From positions 844,573-908,572 of the forward strand of contig JABSSW010000010.1 of assembly GCA_018902385.1 (NCBI GenBank): a stretch of 64,000 nt of DNA. Direction: 5' to 3'. Origin of the DNA: Physcia stellaris (lineage: Eukaryota; Ascomycota; Lecanoromycetes; Caliciales; Physciaceae). A program made the position numbers and the translations under genes. Below the pieces are notes generated by a model. That model had not been told where the DNA came from, searched no databases, and worked only from the letters and a program-made list of their open reading frames with translations. Below are positions 11,351-23,398 of the stretch, piece by piece. Every line of letters starts with the position of its first letter. Within the stretch, counting starts at the first letter, position 1.

Positions 11351-12713
11351 TCAGGGCCAAAAGTTGTCTAAGCAGATCTGAAAAGCCCGATGGTTTCTAA
11401 AGGACCATATCTTCCGTCCGATCTGCTGGTGCCGATAGATAGACCGGAAGAAAGAGAGTCGTGCTAGAATAAAGCCCAGGTCTGGCATTCTGAGTCGAAT
11501 TGAGGTACAGGTGTGACGGGCAGGACAAGAGAAAGTCGCCGATCGGAATGAAGGCAAGGCCGATGGCGATAATGCCAAGGTTATGATGCCTGTAGGTACT
11601 TTTGAAGGACTACAGGAATGTGGAAATCAAGACGTCCGAGAAACCGGACAACAAGGATCAACATGAGACAATAGTTTCGCGCAGGGAACATCTCGAACGG
11701 CTGAGTCCAGATCGCAGACCGCTCCTTGAAGCTTGCACAATCCTCCGTCAATTCATTGGGCCCCTCGAATTCGATATTCTCTTCGTTGGCTTTGAATCTC
11801 TTCTTAACGAGTCTGTCCATCACGATTGGTTAGCGTGTCTCGTGCACCAGGAGGAAGTGGCCATCCTGCACTACAACACCAAAGATCAACTGAACCCAGA
11901 AATACCAATGCCAATGGACAGCGTTGGTTGAAAGCACCAGCTTACCGGACCAATGCTAGTGCCCACTACCGAAGAGAGAACAGCATAAGCTAATGCGTAC
12001 TGCTGATTATGAGTCTCCCATTGATCAGCCACCCTACGATAGTAGGTCTACGGCGTCAGCATTGCATCCAAGGGGAGTTGAGATGAGTCTCAAACTGTTC
12101 AGATTTTGTACTCCTCTGGAAACATGTAGAGTAGGTCGTCACACCATATGGAAGAGTATACAGTATATAGACCGGCAATTGACTCGCATGCCCAGCGATA
12201 TGAAACCGCCCACAGATGAGGTGCCACCGAGGGCGCGGCATGGCGCGGCATACGACGATGGTTCTAATTGGCGGTGAGCGCACAAGGTATTTGCCATGGA
12301 TTGACCAGGCCCAGTGGAGTCTGCAAAATCCGCCAGGGCCCAAGATCCTAGCTCCATGGGTCCCAGGAGCTCGCAGCCAAAGGCTCAGAAGATCAGGAAG
12401 GTCATTTACCCTGTACGTGCCGCTTAGCCACTTAAACGGAATTCCTCCGGAGCGGATCAATCACATTCGGATAGAAGTTCATCGACATCCGAACAGGGTA
12501 GACAAAGGCAAGAATTGACTATTGCTTCCATTGAGAGAAGGTGTATCCCGGGTGTTCATAATTGTCATCTTCATTGCAGTCGACCCTGCCATCAAGTCGG
12601 AGTGCAGAAGTCTGTTTCTTGGGAGCTTCATTGGACGAGATGTGCCTGTCTTGGGTGAAGATGGGATCAGAAGCAGGACCAGGCAAGGGAGCTTCCTTTG
12701 AAGTACCCACCAT
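11351..12713 (-). pseudogene. Broken MFS drug-transporter-like gene
   Basis: Read on the minus strand, three frames together trace a fungal MFS multidrug transporter. From 12713 an N-terminal cytosolic segment leads to a QWKQ-stop-SILAFVYPVRMSMNF block (about 12,480-12,550), a typical pre-TM1/TM1 join in which the expected Trp is a TAG stop. Near 11,840-11,940 lies a WYFWVQLIFGVVVQ block, then NELTEDCASFKE and WTQPFEMFPARNY (about 11,680-11,760), which is the conserved central loop. Near 11,540-11,580 is GIIAIGLAFIPIGDFLL. Stops and frame changes separate these blocks, and the middle membrane segments (about 12,000-12,450) are scarcely recognisable. The protein cannot be full length, so I call it a pseudogene. 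It lies in ordinary-composition DNA, outside the AT-rich block. Confidence 0.68.
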
Positions 12714-13669
12714 GATTTACTGAATAGATGAGTACTTGGGGATGGTATTTATGGTGCTCGGGTTACAAGGCAGGCGTGACCACATTATAAATATATTATG
12801 CGTATACTCTACGTATATATATTCATTGAAGATGTAGGGGTGACTGACCGAACAAGGGAAAAGAAGGTGGAAAGATATCAGGTACTTATTGTTTGATAAC
12901 GTCAACGTCAACACTTGGCAACGCCAATTGGACAGAGCCAATAATGTCCAATATGCCTCAGAGAAATACACACGATGGTACTAATCGGCGACTGCTCGAA
13001 AGTCTGCTAGAAATTCTGCTCGAAAGTCGGCCATGGAGACAATTCACGTTTTCAATGCCTGTTAAACGTGAATCCATTCGCATCTGTGCATTCCCACCCC
13101 AAGGTCAGCGAAAATGGTAAATCGATGGAAAGGGACAATACTCGGCAGAGCTCGAGGAAAGCAGCGGAGGTTTTCTACTATCACAGAACGAAGCGAAACG
13201 CCCCTAGAATCAAGCTTCTACGATAGTACACCTTCCGGGCGGGATGGCACCACTAAGCTTCCTCAAATCTACTTGAAGCCCCTCCGAATTGGTAGGGGCG
13301 AGCCTGTCATTAAGCAGATCATGACGCGAGACCTGTGATTGCTGAGGCTAGAGTGTACTGTAGATGAATAGGCTGTGTGCCTTACTGCCCCGAGTCGACT
13401 CGGGCCATGCGCTTGGGGTGTATGCCTTGCGGAGTGAATTTGGACCTGAGAGTACGTACCTCCATGCGTTTGGGATATATCCACTCAGATATGTGCAGAT
13501 TTCGCAACTCAAATCGTAGTGTCTCCAATTCTTCGGCAAGGCGGATACTTGCAAACATTACAAGTAATGATATACGAGTCGTGATAGCAGTAGTCAAGTC
13601 TTGCCTACCAGGGAGAGTGGTTGCAATCGGTGGTGAAAATCAAGAAAGCAAGGTATTGAGGCTGCCAGA
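12714..13669. other. Intergenic, no supported gene
   Basis: No frame shows a domain. The stretch near 12,990-13,040 holds an imperfect direct repeat around CTGCTCGAAAGTC. It separates the MFS pseudogene start from the 3' end of the transcription factor. Confidence 0.35.
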
Positions 13670-15024
13670 TTATGGAACAGTATCATCAGATCCCCTCCCC
13701 ACATCTAGCATTTGCTGCGGCCAAATAAGAAGGCTGTGAACATCGCGGTCTGAATCAGAACACATTGCGATGATATCACGTATACCAGCTCGTCCCATAT
13801 CACCGACCCACCAAAGATCCTCCACCAGGATCATTAACATGAGCCAATGCGCATACACCGCAAGTGCAGGAGGGGATCCAACCACCAACATATCCACGAA
13901 GCCTCTTGGAATATCGGCTGGCCAGGTACAAATGGTTCGAAGCAGGCTCTGTAACTGTTGGGAGAAGATTTGCCCAGTGACTTGATACAGCAGATCGATC
14001 GCAGCGTCCAGGGTTTCAATCATTTGGTCTCCAATGGAACTCCATTTTGTGTGGAGTGTGGACCGTAAAGCGCCAAAGAACCATCGCCATGACCGTTGGA
14101 CGTAAAGAAAGCACAGATGGTTGCAGCCCATACCCGTCCTCGGGGTTACCTGGTGGTCGCAGAATTGAGGAGTCATGTCCTTCATAAACAACTCATCAAC
14201 AGGTCGACCAGCGTCAATAACTGCAACGTAGCTCGTCTTTACACCTCGCAGCAAGTGGAGCCAAGTCCAGGCGGCGGGGTCGGCAAGCGTTGTGCCGTTC
14301 TGACGATGAGTCCGGAGGAAGGCAAACGCGAGCACAGACAGCAACCTAGAGCAAGCCAGGATGGAGTCTTGATCTTGCGTGTTCAGCCCCTCTTGGAAAT
14401 CCTGCAACTTCTGCCGGCTCTCCCTGACGAAAGTCTTGCCGTGCGCTTCCGCTACTTGCAGGTAATTCTCACCCGGGTGATCAGGGGATAAGTCATGATG
14501 CAAGCATATTGCCGCAAGGGTAAGCATGCCCTGGTGAACTATGGGACAAGTGAGAGCGACGGCGGGGATGAGGGTCCGCCACAGATCTTCGCATAGGCCG
14601 CCTTCTGCAAATGTCTGCACGGTGTGTGTAAGATAGTGTTTTGCAAGCTCGGTGTCTCGAATGCCGCCAACATCTCGTAAAGCGGTCGTGCATAGAGCGT
14701 CCTTAGCCACCGGGTTTCGTGGGCTCTCGGGACTGTGAGTGTTTACGGCAGGTAAACCGGGCGGAGACAAACTGGCCCTCGGTCTTTCGAAGTAGCAACA
14801 CTCGTTTTTCTTGCGGTGACATCTTGTACAACGAGGTCGCCTTTCATCACACTTGTACAGCCGTCAAAACAATCGTTCTCGTTTAGAGAGCCCCGGCTAC
14901 TGACCTTGACCCGAGCCCTTTTACAGGTCGTGCAGCCTGACCTGACCTTGTTGTGCGGCCGTTTGATGCGCAAGGTAGGCATCTCGATATCTTCAATGAT
15001 AGATTCGCTCGTCATTGTCTTCAT
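13670..15024 (-). CDS. Zn2Cys6 binuclear-cluster transcription factor
   Basis: Two exons, 15024-14905 and 14851-13670, join in phase 0 across a 53-bp intron (donor GTCAGT) to give 433 aa. The intron splits the zinc cluster. Exon 1 supplies SGCTTCKRARVK, and exon 2 begins CDERRPRCTRC and continues HRKKNEC, completing CxxCx6Cx6CxxCx6C with one extra Cys after the last. The remaining 360 residues resemble the alpha-helical fungal activator domain (Fungal_trans_2 type), with DTELAKHYLTHT and hydrophobic helices near the middle. Such proteins bind CGG-containing DNA and regulate metabolism or secondary metabolism. No cluster genes lie beside it, so the target is unknown. The start at 15024 is the first in-frame ATG before the basic IKRPHNK segment. 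Confidence 0.87.
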
Positions 15025-15647
15025 CCAGGATCTTGTGTGCAGAAAACAGTCTATCTAGACAAGCAGCGTGCAGCGGACGATGTAAGCTTCCAGCACTGCA
15101 GAGCCTCCCTACTTGAGCATTTCCCAGCAATGGCCAGGAGCTGAGATTTGTCATGATCCCGAGTTGTTCCCAACAGTCCATCATCGATTGACCATTCAGC
15201 TTACTTTAAGATCGTGAGCATTACACCGCCCCACCGAAGGACTATGGAAAGAGGTACACCTGCATGAAAAGTGGCATGGCACTTGCATGAACCGTTCCCG
15301 GGATAGTGGGGTGGCGAAGGCGGTTAAGATTGGTCCGAAAAGCTTGGCGCCTTGGGCTTAGTCGATCCCTCCAATCACTCCTTCACCGCTTTGCACCCAT
15401 TTCCTCGGATACGTACCGTATCATCTGAGGTGAGCAAGTAAATACATGTAAGCAGCCTTTGTAGCCTCACCCCCAAGTGCGGAAGATGCACTCGAGGCCG
15501 GCATGGCTTGGAGGCTGAACGACGAACGAGAACGACGTCTCGTGCTAGTCGGCAGGCAACGTTGAACGCATATTTTAACCCGATCATTCCAAATATTGAT
15601 AGTATTCCTCATCGTCAAGCAACAGAAAGATTTGTCCATGAAGGATC
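15025..15647. other. Upstream region of the Zn2Cys6 gene, no other gene seen
   Basis: About 0.6 kb between the transcription factor start and the fragment at 15.65 kb. Open frames on both strands are short and featureless. It presumably contains the factor's promoter. Confidence 0.35.
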
Positions 15648-15860
15648 ATGACCAAGTCTTTCAATGGCGGTGCGAAGAGCCATGTGAGTGAGAGCTGGCG
15701 CGTTGTCAACAGACCCCAGCAACGCCAGAAATTCTACGAGAAGGCGATGGAGCTCTATATGATAGCGTGCACCAATTCAGGTTCGACATGCTTCGACACT
15801 GGCCGTGCGAAGACGCGATTTACCTCAAGCTAACCCATGCCCTGGCAAGGCGTAAGTTGA
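15648..15860 (+). pseudogene. Possible fragment of an unknown gene, frame-shifted
   Basis: A plus-strand frame reads HVSESWRVVNRPQQRQKFYE and then KAMELYMIAC, and breaks near 15,775. A second frame continues plausibly as QFRFDMLRHWPCEDAIYLK and then LTHALARR until about 15,855. The charged, aromatic-rich look of both parts suggests a real protein remnant or an unrecognised exon pair, but I know no family for it. It could be chance. Confidence 0.25.
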
Positions 15861-16155
15861 TTATTGAGTGTCCGCGTTTGATCCTTTGAGTCGATCCAGA
15901 GCACATTTTCCCGACCTTGGAATGCAACATCAGAATGGCTAATAACTTGACCCCCGTGACCGTTTTCTCGTGAGGCCATGGAAGTGACATGCCATGCTCT
16001 AAACAGCGTGCCAGGGGCTTTAGCGCCCTCCTGTCAGGGTATGGGATAGGTACATATGTATACGGAAGGCAAATTCTTCGAGCTACATGCCGCTATACTA
16101 TACGAAAAGAACAAAAAGGCCTCTGGAATGAGAAGACCACGCAAGATGGTACGTC

Positions 16156-19100
16156 TCACGTCAACCCCCCCTTATCAATACCCACGTTCGCCGCCTCCTT
16201 TTCCAGGTTGCTCAGAGCGGTCAACAGCTGCTGCGCGTGGCCACTCCCAGCATGACCCTGCAGGAACGTCTGCGCCTGCGCGATGCGCGCTGCGATCCAC
16301 GCTCGAGAGGTTGATGAGATTTTGTCGAGATAATCCCTGTGTCGATGTTAGTCTCTTGCTCATATAGGAAGCCATTTGCTCGTCAGTTTCGGCGCTGTTG
16401 TGGGTCGTGATGTAGCGAAGTGCACGCTTCTCGCGCCAGCAGTCTCCATCAACCCACATAGGCAATGCCGACTTTGGAGAGAGCCTCAAGAGTGTGAATT
16501 GAATAAGCTTTTCCGATGTTGTTCCCACATCCAACTTGAAGCCGACGATTATATGTGTAGATGGAGAACCAATGTTTCGCTGTGCATGACTTTGGCGCCG
16601 TGCTCTTACGTAGAGTATATTCATTTTGAAGAAAGTGAAAGCAGGGTAAAGCCATCGTGGTTTGTTTTTGAAGGCCGGAGCTTCAGGGTGGCTACGTGAG
16701 AGAATGGAGAAAGGTTTGACATACCTTATGAATTCATCCCAAAAGTCTACGAGCCGCACCTGCGCGTTTCCGTTCGCACCATTCCAGGTCGTTTCAGCGA
16801 GTTGCAGCTGGGTGCGTACATCGTTCGCCGTATCAACCATGCGGTCATGGACATTGGATATGCCGAGATAATTGAAGACGGCGATAGCCTAATATGTTGG
16901 TGTCAGCTTGGTAACACCAAGGTCTGGACCCGGCTATTAGTAAAAAAAAGAGGGAAAGAGGAGGCTTACGTCGCGAATCCACGAAACAGCTATCGCAGGC
17001 TCGTCATTCAAATTATCTGCGAATTCGGCGGCCGATACTGGATCGACCAACCTCCAAAACTGAACGGAGCATTCGTCAGCGTGTGGATAGAAGTGGGAGA
17101 TTGGGAGGGTATGGCTCACGGTGTTCTTGAAAGCGTTGATTGAGTTTTCTGTGATGACTAGATGGGCCTGATTGTTGGTTGACCCCATAGCTTCCATCAC
17201 ACGCTGCGCTGGTTGAGTGAACGCGCTTCCTCCAGGTTGGCTTGGCGGGTTGTTGATCAGTGGAGAAGTCCATGCAGTTTGGAAGAATGAACAGTCAATT
17301 GCCCCTGTGCTAGCTGTAGCTCCAGATGCTAGTTGTCCCGTTGTTGCGGCTTGCACGAATTGTCTAATTGTTTGGAGCTCCAGGATGTGTTCAGCTGTTA
17401 GCAAAGATTAGTAAATCGAGCAGCTTCGACGCAAAATTTGCACTACGAGTGATCCTAACCGCGTCCCACAGATCGACTGGTCCGGGGCTAAGCAATAACA
17501 AACAGAAGGACACCCTGCACTTACTTGCAAAATCTTGGAGCCTTGACGGAGGAGAAGTCTGGCCATCTACACTCGCGTCTCCACAATCATCGGCGTTGTT
17601 GAAGTTGAAATAGGCGTTCAATACACCATTCTGCCCTGGACGAAGACTCCCTACGGAAGGATACGGCTGAGACTGCCATGTGATTGACTGTGTCTGCCCG
17701 TTGATGGTGCATTGAATCGTGAAATCACGCCTAGCGCGCTTCCACAAAGCTGACAGCGACTGGCCCGTCTCAGACCCAGCTCGAGAAACATGGATAGCTC
17801 CACCAGCAGAGGAGACGGCTGCATTTCGACCTGTGATGGCAAGTGGACTGCGACGTTTTAAATCACCTCCTTCATATCCACAGTTCTGGTTGTAATAATC
17901 ACAGTAAGCATAGTTGCATACCTGTAGTAAAATCCGGAGTCAGCATTTCCACTCTCGGGTAGGCGTCAGATTATAAGACGAGGTGTATGACTCCAGAAAC
18001 AATGTGAAGGGAATAGAAAGAACCCCGAAAAGACCTACCGGACTCTCATCGTCACTACCGCCTCCATTTTTGAGGTTGTTGGGGCAGGTTAAAAGGCCTT
18101 TATTGACTGCAAAGAGGGCGCCAGGGTCGAAGTCAATTTCGTGGGGTCTTGGTCCACCAGGATGGTTATCATCGTCGCCAGGACTACCTGCGGCAAGTTG
18201 TTTGGCTCCAGGAGCTGGGCCTACTAATCGGCTGTCGTTCGCATCGTCATCCCAGGGGCCAATTGTAGAACTTGAACCTCCTTTGTATTCTAGATCCGCA
18301 ACTGCAGCGTCTGAGCCAATCGAGACCTGATACGAGCCATCCGGCTTGATCTCTGCAGCAGCGTAGGAATCAAAAGATCCGGTTATAGTAGCGTCAAACA
18401 GATCGCCGTCAGTGCCGTATTGTTCCATCTCGATCTCGAGCCCAACTTGTGGCCGCATGTCGATCTTGACACGGCCAGACGAACCATCTGTGATTTGACC
18501 GTTAATGCTATTGTCAACAGCATCAAGGTTCATATTGCCAGTCGGCTTCTCGACAGAGGAGGGGTAAACCTGTGTGAGATATCCGTTCGTCGCCGCGTGA
18601 TAGCCCATGCTGAAATTACCAGCAAGTTCGATATCAGCCGCAAAGCCGACTTGAGCCTGCAAGAAAGGGTTTATTGAGATTATTCCTGGGTGGTTGAAAG
18701 GGATTTTGGTAGCAGGGGTCCTGAGCAAGGGTTCTTCTTTGTAACCACTGAGGTCTAGGTTCCCATAGACGGACAAGTCATAATCCACGGTAAGGTCCAT
18801 CTGCGCATCCACGAAACTATAAGCTTCATCAATGTGGAAAGGCTGGATCGTGCCTTCGATTGAGAGGCCTGTACGTAAACGTGCTGACATAATACCCTCA
18901 ACTTGAAGGTCGAGAAACGCCTTAGAGCCCCCATTACAGTCTATGGCATTGGTGTATATGCTTTGCTTGATGGAAGATTGCAGTTCTGTAAAAAGATCGC
19001 TACCGCCTCGAACGGCTGTTATTCTCGATCCCCACGCGGAAGCTGAATTACTCCAGAATCGTTCCTCGAGGGACCGTTTGGCTTGCCCGGGAGAATCAAC

Positions 19101-22100
19101 CATTGTTGACCAGTAACCCGGAATGTTGGAATAATCGATGCGCAGATAAATTTCTCCACTGTCACGGCGAACAAGTCCGAAGTCGTAGTCGAAGGTCATC
19201 TCCAGCACCGTCGAATTCTTATAGCCCTTCGCTGCAGTTTCGCGCGGTAATGTCTGGTCTTTGGCAACCTCGACGCTGTGCGCCACAGCATAAGTGCCTG
19301 GACCACAACCACTGGGCATTTTCACCACGGTTCCAGCTACTCCCCCTTCCATGATGTTGTCGCAGTTCGAGCCATCTCCCGTCTGCGTGCAAACGAACCT
19401 TACGGTTTGCCTGTTTGCTGAGCGAACGTCGGCACAATTTATGAATTCCAGATGTGAACCGTCTCGCTTGTTCATACTAGTGACAGCCTGGGATGGCCCA
19501 TCGATTAAGACGAAACCGAACTCCTGCTGATCAGGATCACCATGGGAATGGTCCCCTCCTAGAAGCTGCAGGTCAAAGTTCACGTTGTCTTCCGCGGGAG
19601 GTTTCTCTGGGAAGATGTCTCCTAGGTCAACAGGAAGAAACGGCGGTTCACCTTCCGGGGAATTACCTAAGGGATTTGTCAAATTTCGGATGTGCGAAGG
19701 GGTTTCGGAGTGTAGACGTACAGCAACAAACCCTTTGACGACCCCATCTACACGCGGAGCTACTATCACCGTACGTGTCCCTGCCAAGCTCTATGTCGGT
19801 GTTTGAACATGTATTATCTGTAGGGTACGAGTCAGCATTTCGTAAGGTTAGTATTGAGCGAGCAGACCCACCTGCACAGTCGCCTTTCCCGATCCAGTGG
19901 CAGTTCTTGAACTTGGCAGGTTTAGGGCAGCAAAGGTTTCGGCGAGTCGGACTACATCGTGATCAGCTTGATGTGCTTCCAAGGTAAGAGAAGACCTACC
20001 CTGATCCTCCATATGGGTACGAGCAGATTTGGTAGTCGTTCTTCCAGGTAACTTCTTCAGTCCCATCCGGACAGTCTTTGCCACAGCCGGCAAGGTTACA
20101 TTGATTGATAAGGTCCTTCCAGTGACTGGATGCGCAACAGAAGATCTGGAATCCTGCAGTACAATGATGATTACTTCCGTCCCCGTCCTTTGCGGTCGTT
20201 ATGGAGACCTCGCCAGAATGGCATTGACCGTTGCACAGTCCGCCAGTTTCGCCGCCTCGCCAAACGCAGTTTTTCGGTGCTGCTGCTACTGGACAGCATA
20301 TCTCCTTTCGATGTTTAGCACCATCCTTGGCAAAACCAATACTAATCCAGCCCGCGCCACAGATATCTTTGATGATTTCTGGGTCGTATGAGTCGGTCAC
20401 AGTGCATTGATCGCCGTTTTTGCCGGACCAATCCTGCTTGACGGCTTTTGCGTTTTTCAACGGCGTTTGATCCGAGTTGGTGGAGTCGATCGACCTGCCA
20501 AGTAGACCCGAGAGCGCCGTGAATTTCTTGTCGTCAAGGTCGTTGGACCAGATCATCAAGCCTCCAAGCCTGAAGGTTTAGCTACTATCACAACGGGAGA
20601 ATTGAAAGGGAATCTTACCCGATACCGTTGGCCCAGTCAACTTTCTGTCCGAAGGTTGTTTTGTCGTCATATGAGACCCATTGATTTTGGTTGAACGTGA
20701 AGTAATTCACAGCAGCCTCTTCATCATGTGTCGGCGTAATGGGGCCATCATCACGTTTGATCTTGGCGGAGGTACCGGAGGACGATGAAGTGCCATTTAT
20801 GATATCCATAATCTCTAGATATTTCAGTCAGTCAAGTGCTTCAATTGCTTTGGCAGCCTCTTTACCCGATGGACTTACCAAAGTAACCCAAAATTCCACC
20901 TGTCGCTGTGCATGGACCTGGTTGAGCAGAGCCACCAAATGGGCAGCCAGGAGTGCCGCAGCTAGGATCTTTCAGCTCAAAAGATCTGCCGTAGAAGCCA
21001 GTCCCAAGAACGACCTGCCCAGGTGGGACATTATTGCGCCAGAGGAGCTCGACAGCAAGCTTGATCTCGGTAAGATTAGTATGGCCCTGAACTATACTCC
21101 CAATGGGATTATTGCGGTCCCAAAAGCCTAGAGATGAACATCACCACGCTGCTCGATCCCAGCGACTTGGGATTTGGAACCTTACCGTGGAGATCGTAGG
21201 ACATCAGATTCAGCCAGTCTGCATATTTCAACATATCTGGGAGATTAAACCATCGCAGGTACCAGTAGCTCGAAGGTATTGTGAAGGTCAATCCGTATTT
21301 CCGAGGGCTTGACTCGAATGTTTGGCGTAGGGTCTGAAGAAGCGCGACATAATTGTCCGTGTCTTCTTCTTTACCACCTCGGTCCGGAGCTGTCAATGAT
21401 TTCAGAGTCAGCATTTCCGAAGTCGGGTAAGCGTCAAGCCCTAGGACATAGCTTCAGAGCCATGAAGCTCGAGAGACATATTTTGGTCCCAAGGAGACAT
21501 TCAAAGATCAGGAAAAGGGAGTTCGAAAGTACGTACCTCCTGGATATTCCCTGTACAGAATTAATTCATTTCTTTTGTATGTGAATCTACGGGCTTGTAG
21601 TGGAACTTACCAGTCTAAGTCGATTCCGTCAAACCCATAGCGGTTCATAAAAGTCACACAATTATCTGCAAACGTCTGACGTTTCCCAGCATCTGCAGCT
21701 ATCTCCCCAAAGAGTCCTTGCGTCACTGTGTCATTATCTGAAAATGTCCATCCACCGATCGAGACGAAGACTTGCAGGTCTTCATTACCGCTTTTCAAAG
21801 TTTTGACATCAGCCGTGTCCTGGAACAGCTGAGCTGGAGTTTCAGCGTCCATCGTCGTGACTTGGTAGCTTCCGGGTTCGATGTATGCAAATGCGAAGTT
21901 GACATGGGTCAGCCCATCAACGGGTATACCGCCAGGGACCATTTCGTGACAAGATCGTCGGGCACTCCAGGCTTCATAGTATCCTATGACTTTTTTTCTA
22001 ACGTCCTGAGAGGACCCCCCCGCTGGTACCGATGGTGTACCACAATTGCTCTGACAATTGTCCCCACAGAAGTCCGCAGTGGTCCCGCAGAAACCGTATT

Positions 22101-22564
22101 GGGAGCAGCAGACGTTAAGGGGACAGGTCTTCCCAGGTTGCGCTGCATACTGACCACACTCAGCTGTGGCATCACAGTCCGATTGGCAGCCGTCGCCACA
22201 ATACGTATCACCTAGCGCACTGATCAACTCTCGCTATGCAAGTGCTCACCAAGATTATCTCACCGTAGCCACAATATCCACTCTTTCCGCAGCAGGCACC
22301 GTTGTGACATGGATTGTCCGCGCTGCAGGAATAGTCGTCTCGCCGCTGTAATGTCACATTTTCTTGAGTTTCTTGGATTTCTTGAAATATATCATGATCC
22401 ACGCTGCGCTCAGTGTGCAATGATAATGAAGTCTCGTGACCAGTACCAAATATTGCATACAGAAACCCCAATAACCCAACGATGCTTGTAATCAAGGCCA
22501 CGGAAAGGACAGGGCTACGAGAAGCCCTCTTGGAGCTTCCCGGTGCAGGAACGATGCGATTCAT
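16156..22564 (-). CDS. Large CBM18-GH18 chitinase, subgroup C (killer-toxin-like), 15 exons
   Basis: Hydrolyses chitin. Exons are 22564-22264, 22211-21611, 21550-21537, 21389-21186, 21127-20879, 20814-20619, 20569-20000, 19951-19872, 19817-19722, 19666-18039, 17921-17525, 17394-17120, 17059-16970, 16888-16725 and 16336-16156. They sum to 5,046 nt, or 1,681 aa, with phases closing at each GT-AG junction. A hydrophobic segment at residues 18-40 acts as a signal or anchor. Two hevein-like CBM18 modules lie at about 79-157. The GH18 domain starts at [10 protein letters not shown] (about 173), has catalytic DGIDLDWE (D295, D298, D300, E302), then LMSYD, and GLMIWS near 525. After it come Cys-rich repeats with [10 protein letters not shown], and a long C-terminal half like that of yeast-killer-toxin-type chitinases, ending in a helical segment. 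Subgroup C enzymes usually exceed 1,200 aa. The intron before the last exon is 387 bp, much longer than the others. Confidence 0.9.
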
Positions 22565-23398
22565 AAGTAGAGATACTATCTTACCTTAAAAATTTTGAGA
22601 AGAGGAGAGAAGAAGGCATAGATATCCAACGTCAGCCGCCTATAAAGATAGCGTACACGTCCAGACAATGACTACGCCTCGATCAGAAGATAACTCAGAT
22701 GTTGACACGGGAAGTAGCATGGGCGCATCAAGTACTGAGAGCCGCTCCGGATACAGAGGCTTTGCCCCCAAATCCTTCGAATTGCGAATTTAGTATTGCT
22801 TTGCACACCAGCGTGGTGCATCCTCAAATATACTTACCTTTGTCAATGGAGCCGGCAGAATTAGGGTGCCGTAGGAATCCATATGCGTGTAAAGCGTATA
22901 AGTCCAATGTAGAAGCGAGGTTTCAAGAGCCGATTCTCACACTCGATTGACAGCGCATAATTCCAACTCTCTCGTTTACCCGCCCCTTTGCCTGAAGATT
23001 GAGGCTCTGCAGGAACGGAGGCTTGGATCTTCAGCCTGTGCAGCTCGCTTAAACACGGAGGAGCTTAGTATACTGCCGACAGAAGTGATCCAGATCCTAC
23101 GTTAAGGACTTCGCAGGATTCCAGTAATTGTGCTGCACCGCCCATGCCAAAGCATGACTCTTGCGGAGCGAAGTACGGCTAAAGCTTATGTTGCGGATGT
23201 GAACATCGCTTGCGCAGGTAGACTTCATCGTTGTTGGTTGTCTGTGGTTTAGCCTCCTTCGACCCAGGCGTCAAAATCTTGTACTCATAACCCGAAGCTT
23301 CGCTTCATAATGGCATTGCCCGAGTAAATTCGCATACTTATCCTCCCTCTACGTTCATGAAGACCCGTCCTATGTACGCCACAAGACGAGGCAAGAAT
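22565..23398. promoter_or_regulatory. Shared divergent upstream region of the chitinase and LysM genes
   Basis: The two start codons point away from each other across about 830 bp with no convincing gene between, so both promoters lie here. I could not pick out a specific transcription factor site with confidence. Shared control is an inference from the arrangement and from the known pairing of subgroup C chitinase genes with LysM genes in other ascomycetes. Confidence 0.5.

Noticed and set aside
13770-14491. Plus-strand frames opposite the Zn2Cys6 gene
   Set aside because: Antisense shadows; the minus strand carries the zinc cluster and activator domain.
16937-17842. Possible separate small genes downstream of the main chitinase exon
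   Set aside because: Their segments splice in phase as exons 11-13 of the chitinase, and the total closes at a stop at 16,156, so separate genes are not needed.
17983-19806. Several plus-strand frames opposite the large chitinase exon
   Set aside because: They are shadows of the minus-strand exon 10 and adjacent exons; the minus frame has the coherent protein text.
19700-19940. Apparent frameshift in the chitinase between the Cys-rich segment and the long exon
   Set aside because: A 55-bp intron (donor GTACGT at 19721, acceptor CTTAG) restores frame, so no mutation is required.
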